Below are positions 34,565 through 46,201 of a DNA stretch of 64,000 nt, one piece after another (position 1 is the first letter of the stretch; each line of letters opens with the position of its first letter). Below the pieces are notes generated by a model that worked only from the letters and a program-made list of their open reading frames with translations, was not told the origin of the DNA and did no database searches. The stretch is from Folioceros fuciformis (lineage: Eukaryota > Anthocerotophyta > Anthocerotopsida > Anthocerotales): positions 224,743 to 288,742 of the forward strand of contig JBNGIO010006223.1 of NCBI GenBank assembly GCA_049999805.1. The letters are read 5' to 3'. Position numbers and translations under genes: made by a program.

Positions 34565-34918
34565 AGCCGGTTGCGGCCATCAAACCCAACTCCAAAAAAA
34601 AACCTTGCTGCTTGGTCCGGCCACTGCCAGACCCGCCAGGGCCCTGCATGCCCGGCTGCGGACACACATGATGCTAGCTCCCTCCGGACATACGTGTACA
34701 TACTGAGTTGTGCACATACATACATACATACATGCATGCATGCATACATACATAGGTTGTACTTACCGACGCACGTTGGTACGGTGTGCACACACTTGGC
34801 GCGTACAAACTCTGCCCCTCATTCTATGGCTAGAGCTCAGCTGGGTAGGACTAGGGCGGGTTGACGAAGGCGGCATCGTGTTTGTTGTCCCCGCTCTGGA
34901 ATCTGGATTTGCACTACC
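34565..34918. promoter_or_regulatory. compact divergent promoter with (ACAT/GCAT)n microsatellite
   Basis: Only 354 bp separate the start of the ankyrin/BTB gene (minus) from the EDM2-like gene (plus). At about 34718-34754 lies a tetranucleotide run, ACATACAT then GCATGCATGC then ATACATA, with alternating purine-pyrimidine character. The GCATGCAT core resembles an RY element, known for B3 factors; its use here is inference. Confidence 0.5.
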
Positions 34919-37900
34919 ATGTCCAGGACGTGCACACGGCTGGTGAAGGAGGGGAAGCACAAGCTGAAATTGAAGATAGTTGGCTCTCAGGAAAATGAGG
35001 TGGATTTGGCAATTAGGGCGGAGGGTTTCTTTGCTGGGTCTGAGAGCCTGGAAGATCTGGACGCGGAGATACGTAAGGAGCACAGCAAGCAGCAGCATCG
35101 TGACCAGCGCCACACGGCGTCTGTATCCGTTGGAGAGCATCCAGGGAGCACAGGAAATGAAGACGATGGGTTAGGCGTTGGTGGGGCAGTGGACGCCGCA
35201 GGGAAACCACCCAGGGAGGCACATCGTGCTTGCGTCAGCTTCACACCTTCAGGGCTTGATGGTGATTCCTCTCGGTTTCTTCTCTCTCGGGAATGTGGAA
35301 GCGATGGCCACAACGCCGATCATACTGAGAACCTGTCCACGTTGAACATCTCTATGAACATGTGCAAGCAGATGGCGATGGAAGTGCGCATGGCCGCCCC
35401 TTCCCGCACTTGCGAACCTGAGCAGGACCAGGTCAAGCAGCAGCAGCGCACCCCAGAGACTAATCGCATAACCGAGCCTGTGGATGAAGACCCGGACGTT
35501 TTGGTGGACTTCGAATTGGCCGACTCAATGATGATGCCTGTGTCCATATTGGATCTTCAGTACGAGGGTGAGCGGTTACAGGTGTCGGAAGGCCCCATTT
35601 CAGATTCCTATCTGTATGGGACCCTTAGAGGCCACAGGTTGAAGATGATTAAAGTGTCTCACTTCAGAATGTGGTTCGACGAGGACGAGTGGAAGCGGGA
35701 GCCTGAAGTCTGGGTCCATGTCCAACATCACAATTTGTGCGTTGCTCTATGCTCTGCGCATGCGCATGCGATTTCTTTTTTTTTCTTTTTTTATCACTCG
35801 TGCAATCTTCTGTTCTCGTGGATGCTTTCCCAGGCTACGTCTGGGGACACCGGCTGAAGGTTACCGCCAGGTGTATGACATTGTTGCTTTGGTAGCACGA
35901 TTTCTTCACTTGGGCATGAAGCATCCCTCGGAAGAGTCAATCGTGGACCGGGTGCGCGCTGAATATCAGTGAGTATCTTGCAAAACAAGGCTTTAAACGC
36001 CTTGCCCCGCGATGGAGTAGGGCATACGTTATGTTGCTGTACAGCATTTGCGCGCCAAGAGTGGTGGGGAGGTTGCTAAAGTTTTGATTTTTGTGATAGT
36101 AGCTACAACACCCAAGACATCGAAGCTGAAGTTGGCAGACATCGTGCATTCATTGCAAGGTTTGCACAAGTACATGTGACAACAAATGTCCACGAAAGCA
36201 AGGTTTTCTCCGGAGTTCTAACATTAAGAGAGGCAGTGGTCCCCCTATTTATTTCTCATTGCTCGGAGTGTCTTTATATTTAGCTTCGAAATCAGAGTTG
36301 GCATCTATTTTTGTTTTCATTCATACTTTTTTCCTTTTGCAGTCTATCTGCAGAATAATCTCTTCTTCTTCGTCTTCCATGGAGCGTACCCTCGAATGCA
36401 AGAGGAGCGATGTTATAATGGCAGGCAGGAGAAAGAGGATTCGGCAACTAGTGATACCCGATGACCCTGAGGAGCCTGAGTCTGAAGCTGATGCCTCACC
36501 AAACACCAAGGCAGTGCAAGGAGGGCCTTGTGAGATAGTAGCTACGAAGAGCCCAGACACTCCCTGCATAGTTGCTGATCATCAAAGCTTGGCAAGAGGG
36601 GGTTGCATGAGTGAGGACAGGGAGGAAGTTGATCCTATTTGCTGCATGTGTGATGATGGCGGAAAAGTAACTTTGTAAGTCCTGGATATGATGCTACTAC
36701 TACTGTCCCATGCTGTTGATGACCATCTTTAACAGGCAATTCGTACGTTGGGACAGCTGTGATGGGCCCTGTTTACGATCTTTTCATGCAACCAAGCGTC
36801 GGGGGAAGAACTCAGACTGTCCATCATTGGGATACAGTGAATCAGAGATGAAAGTTCTGGAAGGGAAAAAGGAGAAGTTCTTTTGCAAGAATTGCGAGTA
36901 TGGGCGGTATCAGTGCTTTTGTTGCCGGGAGCTGGGGATGTGGAATGGACAAGCTGAGGGAAAGGAACAGGTAACCCGGTGGTTCCACTGTCCCTCGCAA
37001 ATTCTCCCTTGTTGTCTAGTTCATCTCTGACGACCTAGTATTGGCAGGTATTCCGCTGCCCTGAAAAGTCGTGTGGCAAGTTTTATCATCTCCGCTGTTT
37101 GGGCTTGGCAGATGCACAATGTTTCAAAGCTTGCCCTCTGCATCGCTGTGATGGGTGCAAGCAGGGTGGGGACAAGCTTGTGAAGTGTAGGCTTTGCCCA
37201 AAGGCTTGGCATCATTCTTGCATCCCCAAGTGAGGCTTGTTGATTCGTCTGCTTTCAAGTGATAGCTGTAGACTTAGAGGTGTGGTTTTTAAGCATTCAG
37301 GGGTGATGCAGAGAAATAAGTTTTGAGGAGGACGAACTGTTTATCAATCCGCAAAGGGGATGGATCTTGGGCAAGACAGTGATCGTCTATTGCAGGTAAC
37401 GGGGGATGTTCCTGAATTCACGGAAGCTTTGTCTCCTCCTGTGGCTTAGGGCCTACACTGACATAAGGCTGTTGGCATGTCTGAAAAGTACCCATGAGTA
37501 CAATTACGAGTTAGGAATGCCACAACGACAGGTGATCCTTTTGAATTTTCCGGAAGACAGTAAGAAGAATGTGGACAACCAGGAAGAGAGGAAGGTGGTC
37601 GAGAAGCAGGGAGATCGTGGGAGCGTTGAAAGGGTGTCTGTGTCTGGTCTGCAAGCGGCAGCCAACAAAGCATCTGCTGGACGTCGTGGGGTGAAGTCAT
37701 TCTCTTCAACTTCCAAAAAGCGACCTGCGGTGCTTCTGAATCAGGTGCCTTATGCAAGGAGAACAGATGTTGTGGGAGATAAAGGAGTACGTCCTAATGA
37801 GGCAGAGGATGAAAGGAAGACGGGCCGAGACAATTCCTTGGTAGGGCATAACGTTCTTAAGAGGAAATCGGGAACTATGGAGAGAAACAGGGTTGATTAC

Positions 37901-38088
37901 TTGTAAGCATTACTTCTCTTCGGTCAGTCATGCGTTTGATGTTCCCCTTCAGTGATTCCACTAATTTTCTCCGTCTCCACCGAGACGGTGTTGTTCATGT
38001 TTCTCTTGTGTGACTCCACGTCCTTCTCTCCTGCAGAAAATTCTCTCCACCAAGACGGCGGGGTATTCGGAAAGGTCGGGGAGTCTAG
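34919..38088 (+). CDS. EDM2-like PHD-finger protein, 9 exons, short C-terminus
   Basis: Arabidopsis EDM2 is a nuclear chromatin regulator of heterochromatic introns and transposon-linked genes. Exons are 34919-35736, 35834-35968, 36103-36159, 36354-36674, 36736-36970, 37048-37229, 37312-37395, 37489-37902 and 38037-38088 (2298 nt, 765 residues). An N-terminal domain includes LRLGTPAEGYRQVYDIVALV. A long polar linker follows, then PHD-like zinc clusters: CCMCDDGG, CDGPCLRSFHA, FCKNCEYGRYQCFCC, CGKFYHLRCLG and CRLCPKAWHHSCIPKEISFE. The first cluster is atypical: the splice gives LQFVRWDSCDGPC where family members have a shorter stretch. After YNYELGMPQRQVILLNFPED the protein becomes basic and ends GIRKGRGV. 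The large C-terminal methyltransferase-like region of EDM2 (about 1300 residues in all) is absent. Confidence 0.82.
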
Positions 38089-38700
38089 ATGGTGGTCTTG
38101 GACACTTCCACTACCTCGGCCTTTATTGTGCCTACGCTAATATAGACTCGTAATTCTGTTGCAATCTGCTGCTCTCACTTTGAAAAGTTGCTTTCCATAA
38201 TACCGATGATAGAGGAGATAATCTTCTATGCTCCGAAAGGGGGTGGAGACAAATGTAAGTCCTGGGCAGGCGGAAGCGGATCCTGTAGGATGTGCAAATG
38301 TTCAATTTTCTTGGGTTTGGAGGGGTTTTAGATATAGATGGGTGGTGGCGCAGACAGACAGTGCCCGGTTCTGAACTGTGGGTGTGCGTCTGTCTGTGAT
38401 TTCTTGCAAGCTGACATCAAAATTTGAGTTGTTGCTGAAATTCGTAAAACTTATTAATGCGGGGCGTGTATGCAGACGTGAGACGATCACTTACACTCCG
38501 GTTGCCCGATACCACCAGTGGCACACAGGCATCGTGCCATGACATGGCATGCCATCCAACCATTTTATGCAATTAAGTCCATGGAAGACCGTAGTCCTAT
38601 TCATAGATGGTTCAACATGGCGTGAACCTTATTACGTTTATCACGTGCACGGTGTTCCATGCTTGGAATTTGGACGTGACTCACCTTATCAACCTCTCAA
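38089..38700. other. intergenic downstream of the EDM2-like gene
   Basis: This stretch would contain the 3' untranslated region of the PHD gene. I looked here for the missing EDM2 C-terminal exons in all plus frames and saw none. No repeats until about 38700. Confidence 0.4.
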
Positions 38701-39760
38701 TCCCTCCTCTGTCGAGTTCAAACTGTGTATAAGGGAAGAGTGGTGTCCTACTGAAGCTATGAGAGTAGGAGCTGAAGCGATGAGTTCTCGAGTCCAGCGG
38801 AAGCTATGAATTTAGGAGCTTGAAGCTATGAGTGTAGGAGCTGAAGCTGAGTTCTTGTGTCCAGCTGAAGTTATGAGTTTAGGAGTTGAAGCTATGAGTT
38901 TAGGAGGTGCAGATATGAGTGAAGACGAGGAGTCGTGTAATTTTTTTCGAGCTGAAGTTTTGAGTGTTAGTCCTATAGTCTCTTTTCGAGCTGAAGGTAT
39001 GAGTGTGAGAGTTGACGCTATGAGAGACGGTAAGTCATGTGTTGAGCTGAAGCTATGAGTGTGGACGAGTAGTCCTCGAGCTCAAGATACGAGAACGAAG
39101 GAGGAGGAGTATGTGTCGAGTTGAAGGTATGAGTGTTTGAGCTGAAGCTACGAGTGTAGGCTGAGTGTAGGTGAGGAGTCAGGTGTTGCTGCAGCGATGA
39201 GCGTAGTGGAGGAGTTCTGCGTCGAGCTCAAGGTATGAATGTAGACAAGGAGGTTTGTGTTGACGAGCTCACGCTGTGAGTATAGACGAGGGGAGTATGT
39301 GTCGAGAGCTGAAGCTATTAGTGTAGGCTCTGAGTGTAGCTAGGAGTCCTATGTCGAGTTCCAGCTATGAGGGTAGACGAGTTTGTCGAGCTCAAGGTAG
39401 GAGTATAGACGAGGAGTCGTATGCGGGGCTAAAGCTTTTAGTTTAGACTATGAGTATAAATGAGAAGTCTTATGTGTAGACGGGGAGTCTTTAAGCTTGA
39501 GCTATGGGCGTGGAGAAGAGTCTCTTGTCGATTTCAAGCCATGAGTTCAGGGCCTTGAGTGTAGATGAGGAGTCTGAGTCGAGCTGAACCTATGAGTATT
39601 TACGAGTAGTCCTGCGCCGAGCTCTACCCATGAGCGGAGAGGGGTCCTCTGTCGAGTTCAACCTCGGAGTTCAAGCAAACGAGTCCTGTCTCCAGCTGAG
39701 CTATGAGATTTACAACGAGTTTGTATCGAGCTCAAGCCGGGATTGTAGAGAGGAACCTTG
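38700..39760. repeat. degenerate minisatellite around GAGCTGAAGCTATGAGTGTAG
   Basis: About 1 kb is composed of diverged, unevenly spaced copies of a unit built from GTCGAGCTGAAGCTATGAGT and GTAGACGAGGAGTC. Variants include AGCTCAAGGTATGAGTGTAG and GTTGAAGGTATGAG. Spacing is about 20 bp in the left part and closer to 40-60 bp further right. Chance frames on the plus strand translate it as repeated GAEAMS-type peptides, which I do not consider genes. No terminal repeats or flanking duplication were seen. The source element is unknown. Confidence 0.75.
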
Positions 39761-42700
39761 TCTCCAGTGTTGTAGACTTTAAAATAACAATGTTTTTTAG
39801 CACTAGTAATCGAGAAACCCGAATAATCGTCCGGCATGGTTCTCAGCACAACCATGGGCAGATAAGCACCTGGATGTTAAACTTCTGCAATGCCATTCGA
39901 TTCATGTTCCACTATCCTTGCAAAACATGCCTTCTTTGCTAGAATCAAAAGATGCAAAAATTGTCCCAAATTGCATGGTGCTTTCTATTATTCCCACAAA
40001 GCACTTGGGTTCATTGCCAACTTCCGTCCTCCTAGAAGTATTATCACTTACTGTCGTCCTCATCAAAAACATATCCATTCTTGCTTCGAAGATGTATTCA
40101 CTCTTGCTTCAATTTTGTCATTCGAAAATCCATCACTAGTATGCCAAATGTCTTGAAGGTAGGGACTTGCAGGTCATTAACCCACTACGACAGTGGCATG
40201 CAAATTGGGAAGAAGTATTTTCATTGGCGTCACCCTAGCTTCATAGTAGTGAAGATACTTTTTCCCATGAGGCTTTGGGTGTGAAGAACTACCCTTGGTT
40301 GTATGGGTGTTGTTGAGTTGGGATGCATTGTTGAAGAAAATGGGTGTAAGAATCCAAGACACGAAGGTCCTTTTATGGAGGTGCATGGAAGCACTCTTTG
40401 CTTTGTCTGCAATAGATTTTTGGTTCGGCCAAGGATATACATATTACTCCTTTCACAGGCATAAGCCAAACTACTTACTTCTTTGTCATCTAAGCTTTAT
40501 GGCCCTCAAGGGAATGTCGTTCTACAAAAAGAGTAAATAAATGAAATGGGTGTAAGATGAAACATGTAGGCAAACCAATTGTATTTATGAATATAGTTAT
40601 CTTACCTAAATCTTTTGCTTCTATGCCATCTTGAGGTAGCTTGTCTTGGATGGTAGCATATCAGTATCACCAAGGCAGCAAAGGTAGTTCATGGACAGAC
40701 CTAAGAATTTTTCTCGCACTGCATGTACTTTCCTTTTCTTTTTTTATCAAAGAAACGCCTCCGAAACAAAGGACATAGTTCATCTTTTTCCTTCACTATT
40801 GAATTAAGCCTACCATGGGTTACATGGAGAACTATAGACTAGTGCATGTATCTTGACTTCATCCCCTTCCTACAAGATAGCGGAGGCAAAAATAGTCAAT
40901 TTGTAAAAATCACACCAAGTGAGAAAGAAGTGTTGAGATGGTTATTTGAAGAGTGGTATACAGCAAACCATGATCTATATCTACCTCCATCTATATTTTT
41001 CTTGGTCATGGAGACCTATATTGTTGTAGGGTTTACCATGTTTTTGCCTACCATGTGGACATTTAGCCAAATCCCTAGATTTGGAACCCATTAAAAACGC
41101 TACTTCTTGTATGAACATGATCGCATGTTGTATTATGAGACACTTCAAAAATTATTGTGTTTCTGGATATCTTATAATATTATGCAACTTGATAAACCCT
41201 AAGCAAATGACATAAAGTAACATAACCCCATTTCGGGAGATTGTATCAAAGTGCAACTTTTGTGATCCTCGTCATATGGCATGCAATGCCTTCCTCCATA
41301 AGAACTTGCTAGAGAACTTGTGATGCGCCTTAACATGGCCCTATTATGAAGCAAGATCGTAGCGTGCAAAAGTTGGCCATTAGATGATTGATAGTTGCTT
41401 TGAATATGAGATCTATGACTTTGAGGAGTTTGGTTTATATGGTCTTCACTTGTTGGATACTGAGCTTTGCCTAACTATATCTGAAAAGTTTACATGGAGA
41501 TTGTAAAAATATTGGTGTGGAAAGTAGACATTGGTATAGAGCGTGCCAAGAACATATGGCATTGAGTTCAAACAACAGGTTTGACCACCTGGTTTGCAGT
41601 ATTGCTATGTTTGAACTCTGAAATTGCTTATCCTTACTTCAATTGAGCATTGCCAAATGTGTCCAAGTGCTGGGCCTTCATTAATTCAAACAAGTTAGTC
41701 GTAGGATGCCACTGTTTAGTATTCTGATTAATATGGTTTCTTCCGATCCCAAATGTTCTCTTCTAAGCAATTGTCAAACCACGCCTCCTCCTTGTCAAAA
41801 GCCTTTCCCATGGCTTTCCTGCCTTTCCCATGGCTTTCCAACGAGGCGTTCGGCCCACCCTAGGAACCACGACAGAGCCATTTTGGTAGAATGTGACAGA
41901 CCTTCGACGTTGATAGACTTCTGATGGCACTTCCGTGGAGAAAGTCGGAAGCCTTCTCGCAGTTGTTGTCTGGCATTCGGGTTCAGTGTGGTACGAGATG
42001 CTCTTGAAGACCGAAGGTACGCTGTTAGCAGTGTAGCGTGACATACGCGGGCCCGCAATTCCTATGGCGAGCCTTCTGCTTAGCCGTTGCATTGCTTTCA
42101 ATCCACCAGACCAAGGACGGTGGTCCGAGATGCAGGCACCAACTTAAAAGTTTATGGTGGAAGAGTCGCAATGGTGCAGGGGTTGGTAATCGGTGTGCTT
42201 GATGTGGTACCTGGAAATCGGGAGATCTTGTTGTACACCACTAGTCGCATTGCAAGCCTTCAAAGACGACCAAGAAGTAGGAAGCGCACCCCGCAACGTC
42301 CGGGTCGGCCGCCTTGCCAAGCCAACGAGGTCCTCCACTTCGGCGGGGCTGCGGATTTGGCTTGGCCCCAGTAGGGCATTGCTGTCCAACAGGAAAACGA
42401 ATGTGACGGCGCGTGAGCCATCCCCTAGACTCTGGGGCTGTAATTGCTAATTAGGTTCTTATGTCAAATATCATTCACATCCAGAGGTACATGATCTAAT
42501 CCACATAACATGCTTGAGAGGCCAGGACTTGGATGGGTTCCTCATTGCGGAAATCCGTCTGCTTCTGATGAGGCACATGGGGACCCGTGGGCACATGAAA
42601 TCTCCTTTATTGAGAAAAACAGGATGGGAAATCCATCCACCCAAAAGAGGAGAGACAAACCAGAAGGAGCGACAATCCTACCCAAAGGCACTTGTAGCGC

Positions 42701-42879
42701 TCTGTCGAAGCTCACCGTATGCAGTACCCGCTGGGACTGTAGGGCGCTCTGAGGGTTTTGTCAGATGGTTGGCGATGTTGCACTCTGTCTGTTCCAGCTA
42801 CTTAGGTTGGGGAAGTTCACGGAGTCGATCTCAGTTAGCACGACTGGAAATTGAAGCTGGATCAGACTCTGCACGCAGC
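39761..42879. other. AT-rich, gene-poor DNA with decayed fragments
   Basis: From 39761 to about 41700 composition is AT-rich and frames are short and unrelated. The sequence looks like old transposon debris, but no domain is recognisable. At 41809-41844 a CCCATGGCTTTCC motif is duplicated. A minus-strand frame at about 42071-41763 begins MQRLSRRLAIGIAGPRMSRY, resembling a mitochondrial presequence, with no domain after it. From 42300 composition becomes coding-like upstream of the next gene. An in-frame Met at 42514 could extend that gene. Confidence 0.4.
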
Positions 42880-44577
42880 ATGCCTCGACGGAGGAAACCT
42901 AAGGAAGACTCTTCGTTGGAATCACCGCAACCATGGGAGCGTCACCGAGTAAACGAGGTCCAGGAGAAAAGGAAGGAAAGGGAGAGCAAGGCGGCTCAAG
43001 TGAGGACGCCGTTGGACGTGGCGTTATCGAGTGAACCCCAGACGCCTCTCCCGCTTCAAGCGCATCGCAATGACGGTGGCTTGGAGGGGAGCCAGAGGAT
43101 TCCTGACACCCCAGCAGCAGCCTATGTCTCGCAAGACAGAAATATGCCCACCGCTTCTGTCCAATCGCCTGCTGGCGCCAATGTCAATAGGGGGCAAACA
43201 CAAAGTGCAGATGACATGTCCCAAAGGTCATGGGCGCAACCTTCTCGTGGCAGAGGACGAGGACCTGGAGCTGGAGCTGGACCAGGAATGGGAGTAGGAA
43301 GAGGGGGCGGTGCAGATCGCATAGATGCTCTTGGCAGGCAGATGTAAGTGCTTAGGTCCAAGTTCCACTAGTGCTTACGTGTGTGACCGGGTGGAGGTAG
43401 CAAGATAGCATTTTTGATGCCTTTCTACTTCGGTTGCAGGACCGCAATGTGTTCTACGGCACTGGGCTGTAGATTGTAAGCACGTCATGGAAAGGGAGGT
43501 AGCAGGATTGCGATTTTGATGCTTTTGATATTCCGGTTGCAGGACCGCAATACTACGGCACCGGGCTGTAGATTTTAATCTCGTTATGAGGAGTGATGGC
43601 TACGTCGAAGTAGCTGAGCTGTTGAAGCTGACAGTGAGAACGTCAGCAGGCGTGCCCTTGAACTTACACACGCTCGAGGACGTCTTCGAGGTACTCCTTC
43701 CACTAATCTGTTCAGCTAGCGCTATCTGAAATTTTCCACCATGCTTTCTCACTGCCCCTTGCACTCCAACAGGCCGTAGATCGTGATAAGAAGCAGAGAT
43801 TTGGGCTGCGGAATGAGAATGCCAAGTTCTTGATAAGGGCTAACCAAGGTCATTCCATTGAGGTAAAATCTTTGTCGTGTTGGAAATAAGGGCAAGCTGA
43901 AGAGAGAGGAATGCCTGGGGCAGCCGTGTGTGATGCAGCACAGAACTGCCATAACGTGATCCATTTCAGGTGGTCAAGACAGAAGACCTGCTAAAGCCGA
44001 TTCTGTCCGCACAAGACGTCCCAGGTGTTGAGCCAGAGCAAGCTGTGTTGCCAGCAAGGTGCAATCGTTTAAAGTTTCTTGCCAAAACTAAGGTGGTTTT
44101 TCTTGTGAAGTGTGTGTTCATGGAACATACCACAAGTATCTGGACGCAATTAACAAGGAGGGGCTGAAAAGAATGGGGCGGCTGCACGTTCACTTTGCTT
44201 CAGGCTTGCCAAGAGAAAACGGAGTTATCAGTGGTCAGTGTAAAGTTGATACTTCACTGTGACAAGGACTATGTCATGTCTTGCTGAAGTCTCACACGCC
44301 CATGTTTTGTCGCCACCAGGAATGCGAGCAACTTCGGAAGTTCTGATCCATCTGGATGTGGAGAAGGCTCTAAAAGGTGACGACTCTGCCCTGGATGCGC
44401 TTCCCATTTTTCTTTCACGGTTGCGCACCCTGATCTGATGCTACACTTTGAGTGGCAGATGGGATGAAACTGTTCATTTCAGAAAACGGCGTCATTCTCA
44501 CGGAAGGCTTCGACGGGGTTGTTCCCACGGAGTACTTCCGGAAAGTGGAGGTCTTGTCTTTAAAGGGAAAACACTAA
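42880..44577 (+). CDS. TPT1: tRNA 2'-phosphotransferase (Tpt1/KptA family), 7 exons
   Basis: It removes the 2'-phosphate left at the tRNA splice junction, transferring it to NAD+ to give ADP-ribose 1'',2''-cyclic phosphate. Exons are 42880-43343, 43543-43690, 43773-43862, 43970-44024, 44111-44233, 44320-44376 and 44459-44577, in phase. The N-terminal 140 residues are low-complexity and charged, ending in a Gly/Arg-rich run (SRGRGRGPGAGAG). The domain starts RIDALGRQMTAILRHRAVDF, with an H-R-x-A core. Then come MRSDGYVEV, FGLRNENAKFLIRANQGHSI, CVHGTYHKYLDAINKEGLKR, MGRLHVHFASGLP, ISGMRATSEVLIHLDVEKAL and ENGVILTEGFDGVVPTEYFR. The family's core motifs are present. The start codon is uncertain, because the frame is open upstream to 42514. 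Exon 2 is preceded by a duplicated copy of its own acceptor. Confidence 0.9.
43395..43590 (+). repeat. tandem duplication of a 3' splice site and exon start within TPT1
   Basis: Two imperfect copies of about 75-100 bp lie at about 43410-43475 and 43515-43580. Both contain TTTTGATGC, CGGTTGCAG, GACCGCAAT and CTACGGCAC followed by GGGCTGTAGATT. The second copy is the true start of exon 2 (43543). The first carries a 3-base insertion and a change to GTAAGC after AGATT, which creates a donor-like site at 43476. Confidence 0.8.
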
Positions 44578-44835
44578 TCACTATCGTGCCGAGTGCTTTT
44601 CTGGTTGCTCCAGAAGTGTCTGGAACTCAAGACGGAGGGGGTGGGGGGGTTTGAGTGTTTGGTAATAGCACAAGAATACGCGTCTCATAATTTCACTGTA
44701 CAAGTCAAGGGGGCGGCCCCCGTAGGCTGCCTGATCCTCTGGCGCCTAACCACAGTGTTCTTCCGGGTGTGTTGCGACCATTCTTCCCATGACGTTTTCA
44801 ATCCACTGCGGGCAACCCAACGCTCCCCTAGTCAT

Positions 44836-45567
44836 TCAGAGCTTAGCAAAGCCCAAGCCCAAGCCGCGACTGATGCCTAATCCGGAACGCAGATCCTCAA
44901 TTTCCCGCTTGAACATCTCCAGCTTCAGAGTCTTGTAGATGACGCGATCGTACTTTTTGGCAGCGAGCTGCTTAGCCCGCGCCAAGGCAGCCGCCAATGT
45001 GGATTCCGCATCAGGCAGAGCCGCCTCCACGAAACCGGCCTCCGCTGCAGCTTGGCCGGAGAAGCGAGAGGCCGCCAGCACGGCGCGGTGGTAGGTGGCA
45101 GCCGGGAGCTTACAGCGCACCACAGCATTCATGCCGGGGGGAAGCGGCAGCCGATTGTCCACCTCGTTGAGGAAGATGAAGCCCTTGTCTGCGCGCATGA
45201 ACCTGTAGTCATGTGCAAGAGCCATCATGCAGCCGGCGGCCACGGCGTGCCCGCGCACAGCCGCTACCGTGGGCACCGGGAAGCATAGCAGTCGCTCCAG
45301 CAGCGCGTGCGTCTGCAGAATCACCTTATCGTGATCTTCAGGATGCGCCGTAACGTAGAGCAGGTCCAGCCCGTTGGAGAAAAAGCGGCCGTCGTTGGTG
45401 GTGATGAGTGCAGAGGCGTCCGGGGCCGCCTCCACCTTGTCCAGCGCTGCCTGCAGATCCGCCAGAGTCTTGGGGTTCAGCCGGTGTTCACCATCCCCGG
45501 ACAGTCGCAGCTCATAAACTCCATCTCCTAACGCACGGACGGCTGCAAAAGGCTGCTCTTCCGCCAT
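44836..45567 (-). CDS. ECI: peroxisomal enoyl-CoA delta isomerase (ECI family)
   Basis: It shifts cis-3 or trans-3 double bonds to trans-2 during peroxisomal beta-oxidation of unsaturated fatty acids. A single exon of 243 residues starts MAEEQPFAAVR; a frame extension begins 30 bases upstream at 45597. The crotonase fold is seen in NDGRFFSNGLDL (CoA and oxyanion site), PTVAAVRGHAVAAGCMMALA and HDYRFMRADKGFIFLNEVD. The C-terminus is AKL, a peroxisome targeting signal type 1. Plant ECI genes are typically intronless, as here. A shared hydratase activity cannot be excluded, but the NEVD region fits isomerases. It converges with TPT1. Confidence 0.9.
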   Translation of the reverse strand: MAEEQPFAAVRALGDGVYELRLSGDGEHRLNPKTLADLQAALDKVEAAPDASALITTNDGRFFSNGLDLLYVTAHPEDHDKVILQTHALLERLLCFPVPTVAAVRGHAVAAGCMMALAHDYRFMRADKGFIFLNEVDNRLPLPPGMNAVVRCKLPAATYHRAVLAASRFSGQAAAEAGFVEAALPDAESTLAAALARAKQLAAKKYDRVIYKTLKLEMFKREIEDLRSGLGISRGLGLGFAKL

Positions 45568-46201
45568 CACACACCCTTGCACGATTACCAGCGTCACAAC
45601 CCCTACAGCTGCAGACTGCTACCGTCTCCGAAAGCGTCCATCTAAAGCAGGCTCGACAGAAACGACTCCAGAATCAATACTCTAGTAATTTCACCAAACT
45701 GTTTCTCCGCCGGGCTGCCGGGTATGTCGCCGTTGTCATCAGCGGTGCTGCAGCTGCACGCGGGCCTGTCGAAGGGAGTTCGTTTCTTAGGACTGGCGGT
45801 GGCTGCGTGCAGGCAGGGATGGAGACACGTTCACAGTGATTCTGTGGGGATGACCGTCCTGAAAGCTTCCAGGTGAGGCGTCGTGAATAAGATGCGTGTC
45901 CTGTGCATGGGGGCGAGGCCCAAGCCTGATTGAAGATGTCGGTGTAGTGATGCTGCAGGGGCGAATGGGATGTGGCCATTTCTGTCCTTGGATGTGGAGG
46001 AGGTCGACCAGACGCTCGGGGCATGGGCAGCGAAGCCGAATTGTCCTGTAAAGAACCTCACTGTCGGCAAGGTAGACCGTCTGGTTGTGAAGTGGCTTCT
46101 CAGTGCCGCTTGCGAGTTGTTTGAGTAACCAAGGCTTGACTGTCGCCTGCGGTTTGGAAGGACTCACGCCCTGACAGTCCCGTCAACGTTGCAGATTTGC
46201 A
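45568..46201. promoter_or_regulatory. divergent intergenic region between ECI and a PPR gene
   Basis: About 630 bp between a minus-strand gene start and a plus-strand gene start. No domain is recognised in any frame. It should hold both promoters. The PPR reading frame is closed upstream of 46202, so an extra 5' exon for a targeting peptide may hide here. Confidence 0.35.

Noticed and set aside
38549-39058. Two frames encoding repeated Glu-Ala-Met-Ser peptides
   Set aside because: They are translations of the degenerate minisatellite, with no conserved start or splice signals.
42514-42879. N-terminal extension of the tRNA 2'-phosphotransferase frame
   Set aside because: It is open but without conserved content; the Met at 42880 begins the charged region. 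It is kept only as an alternative start.
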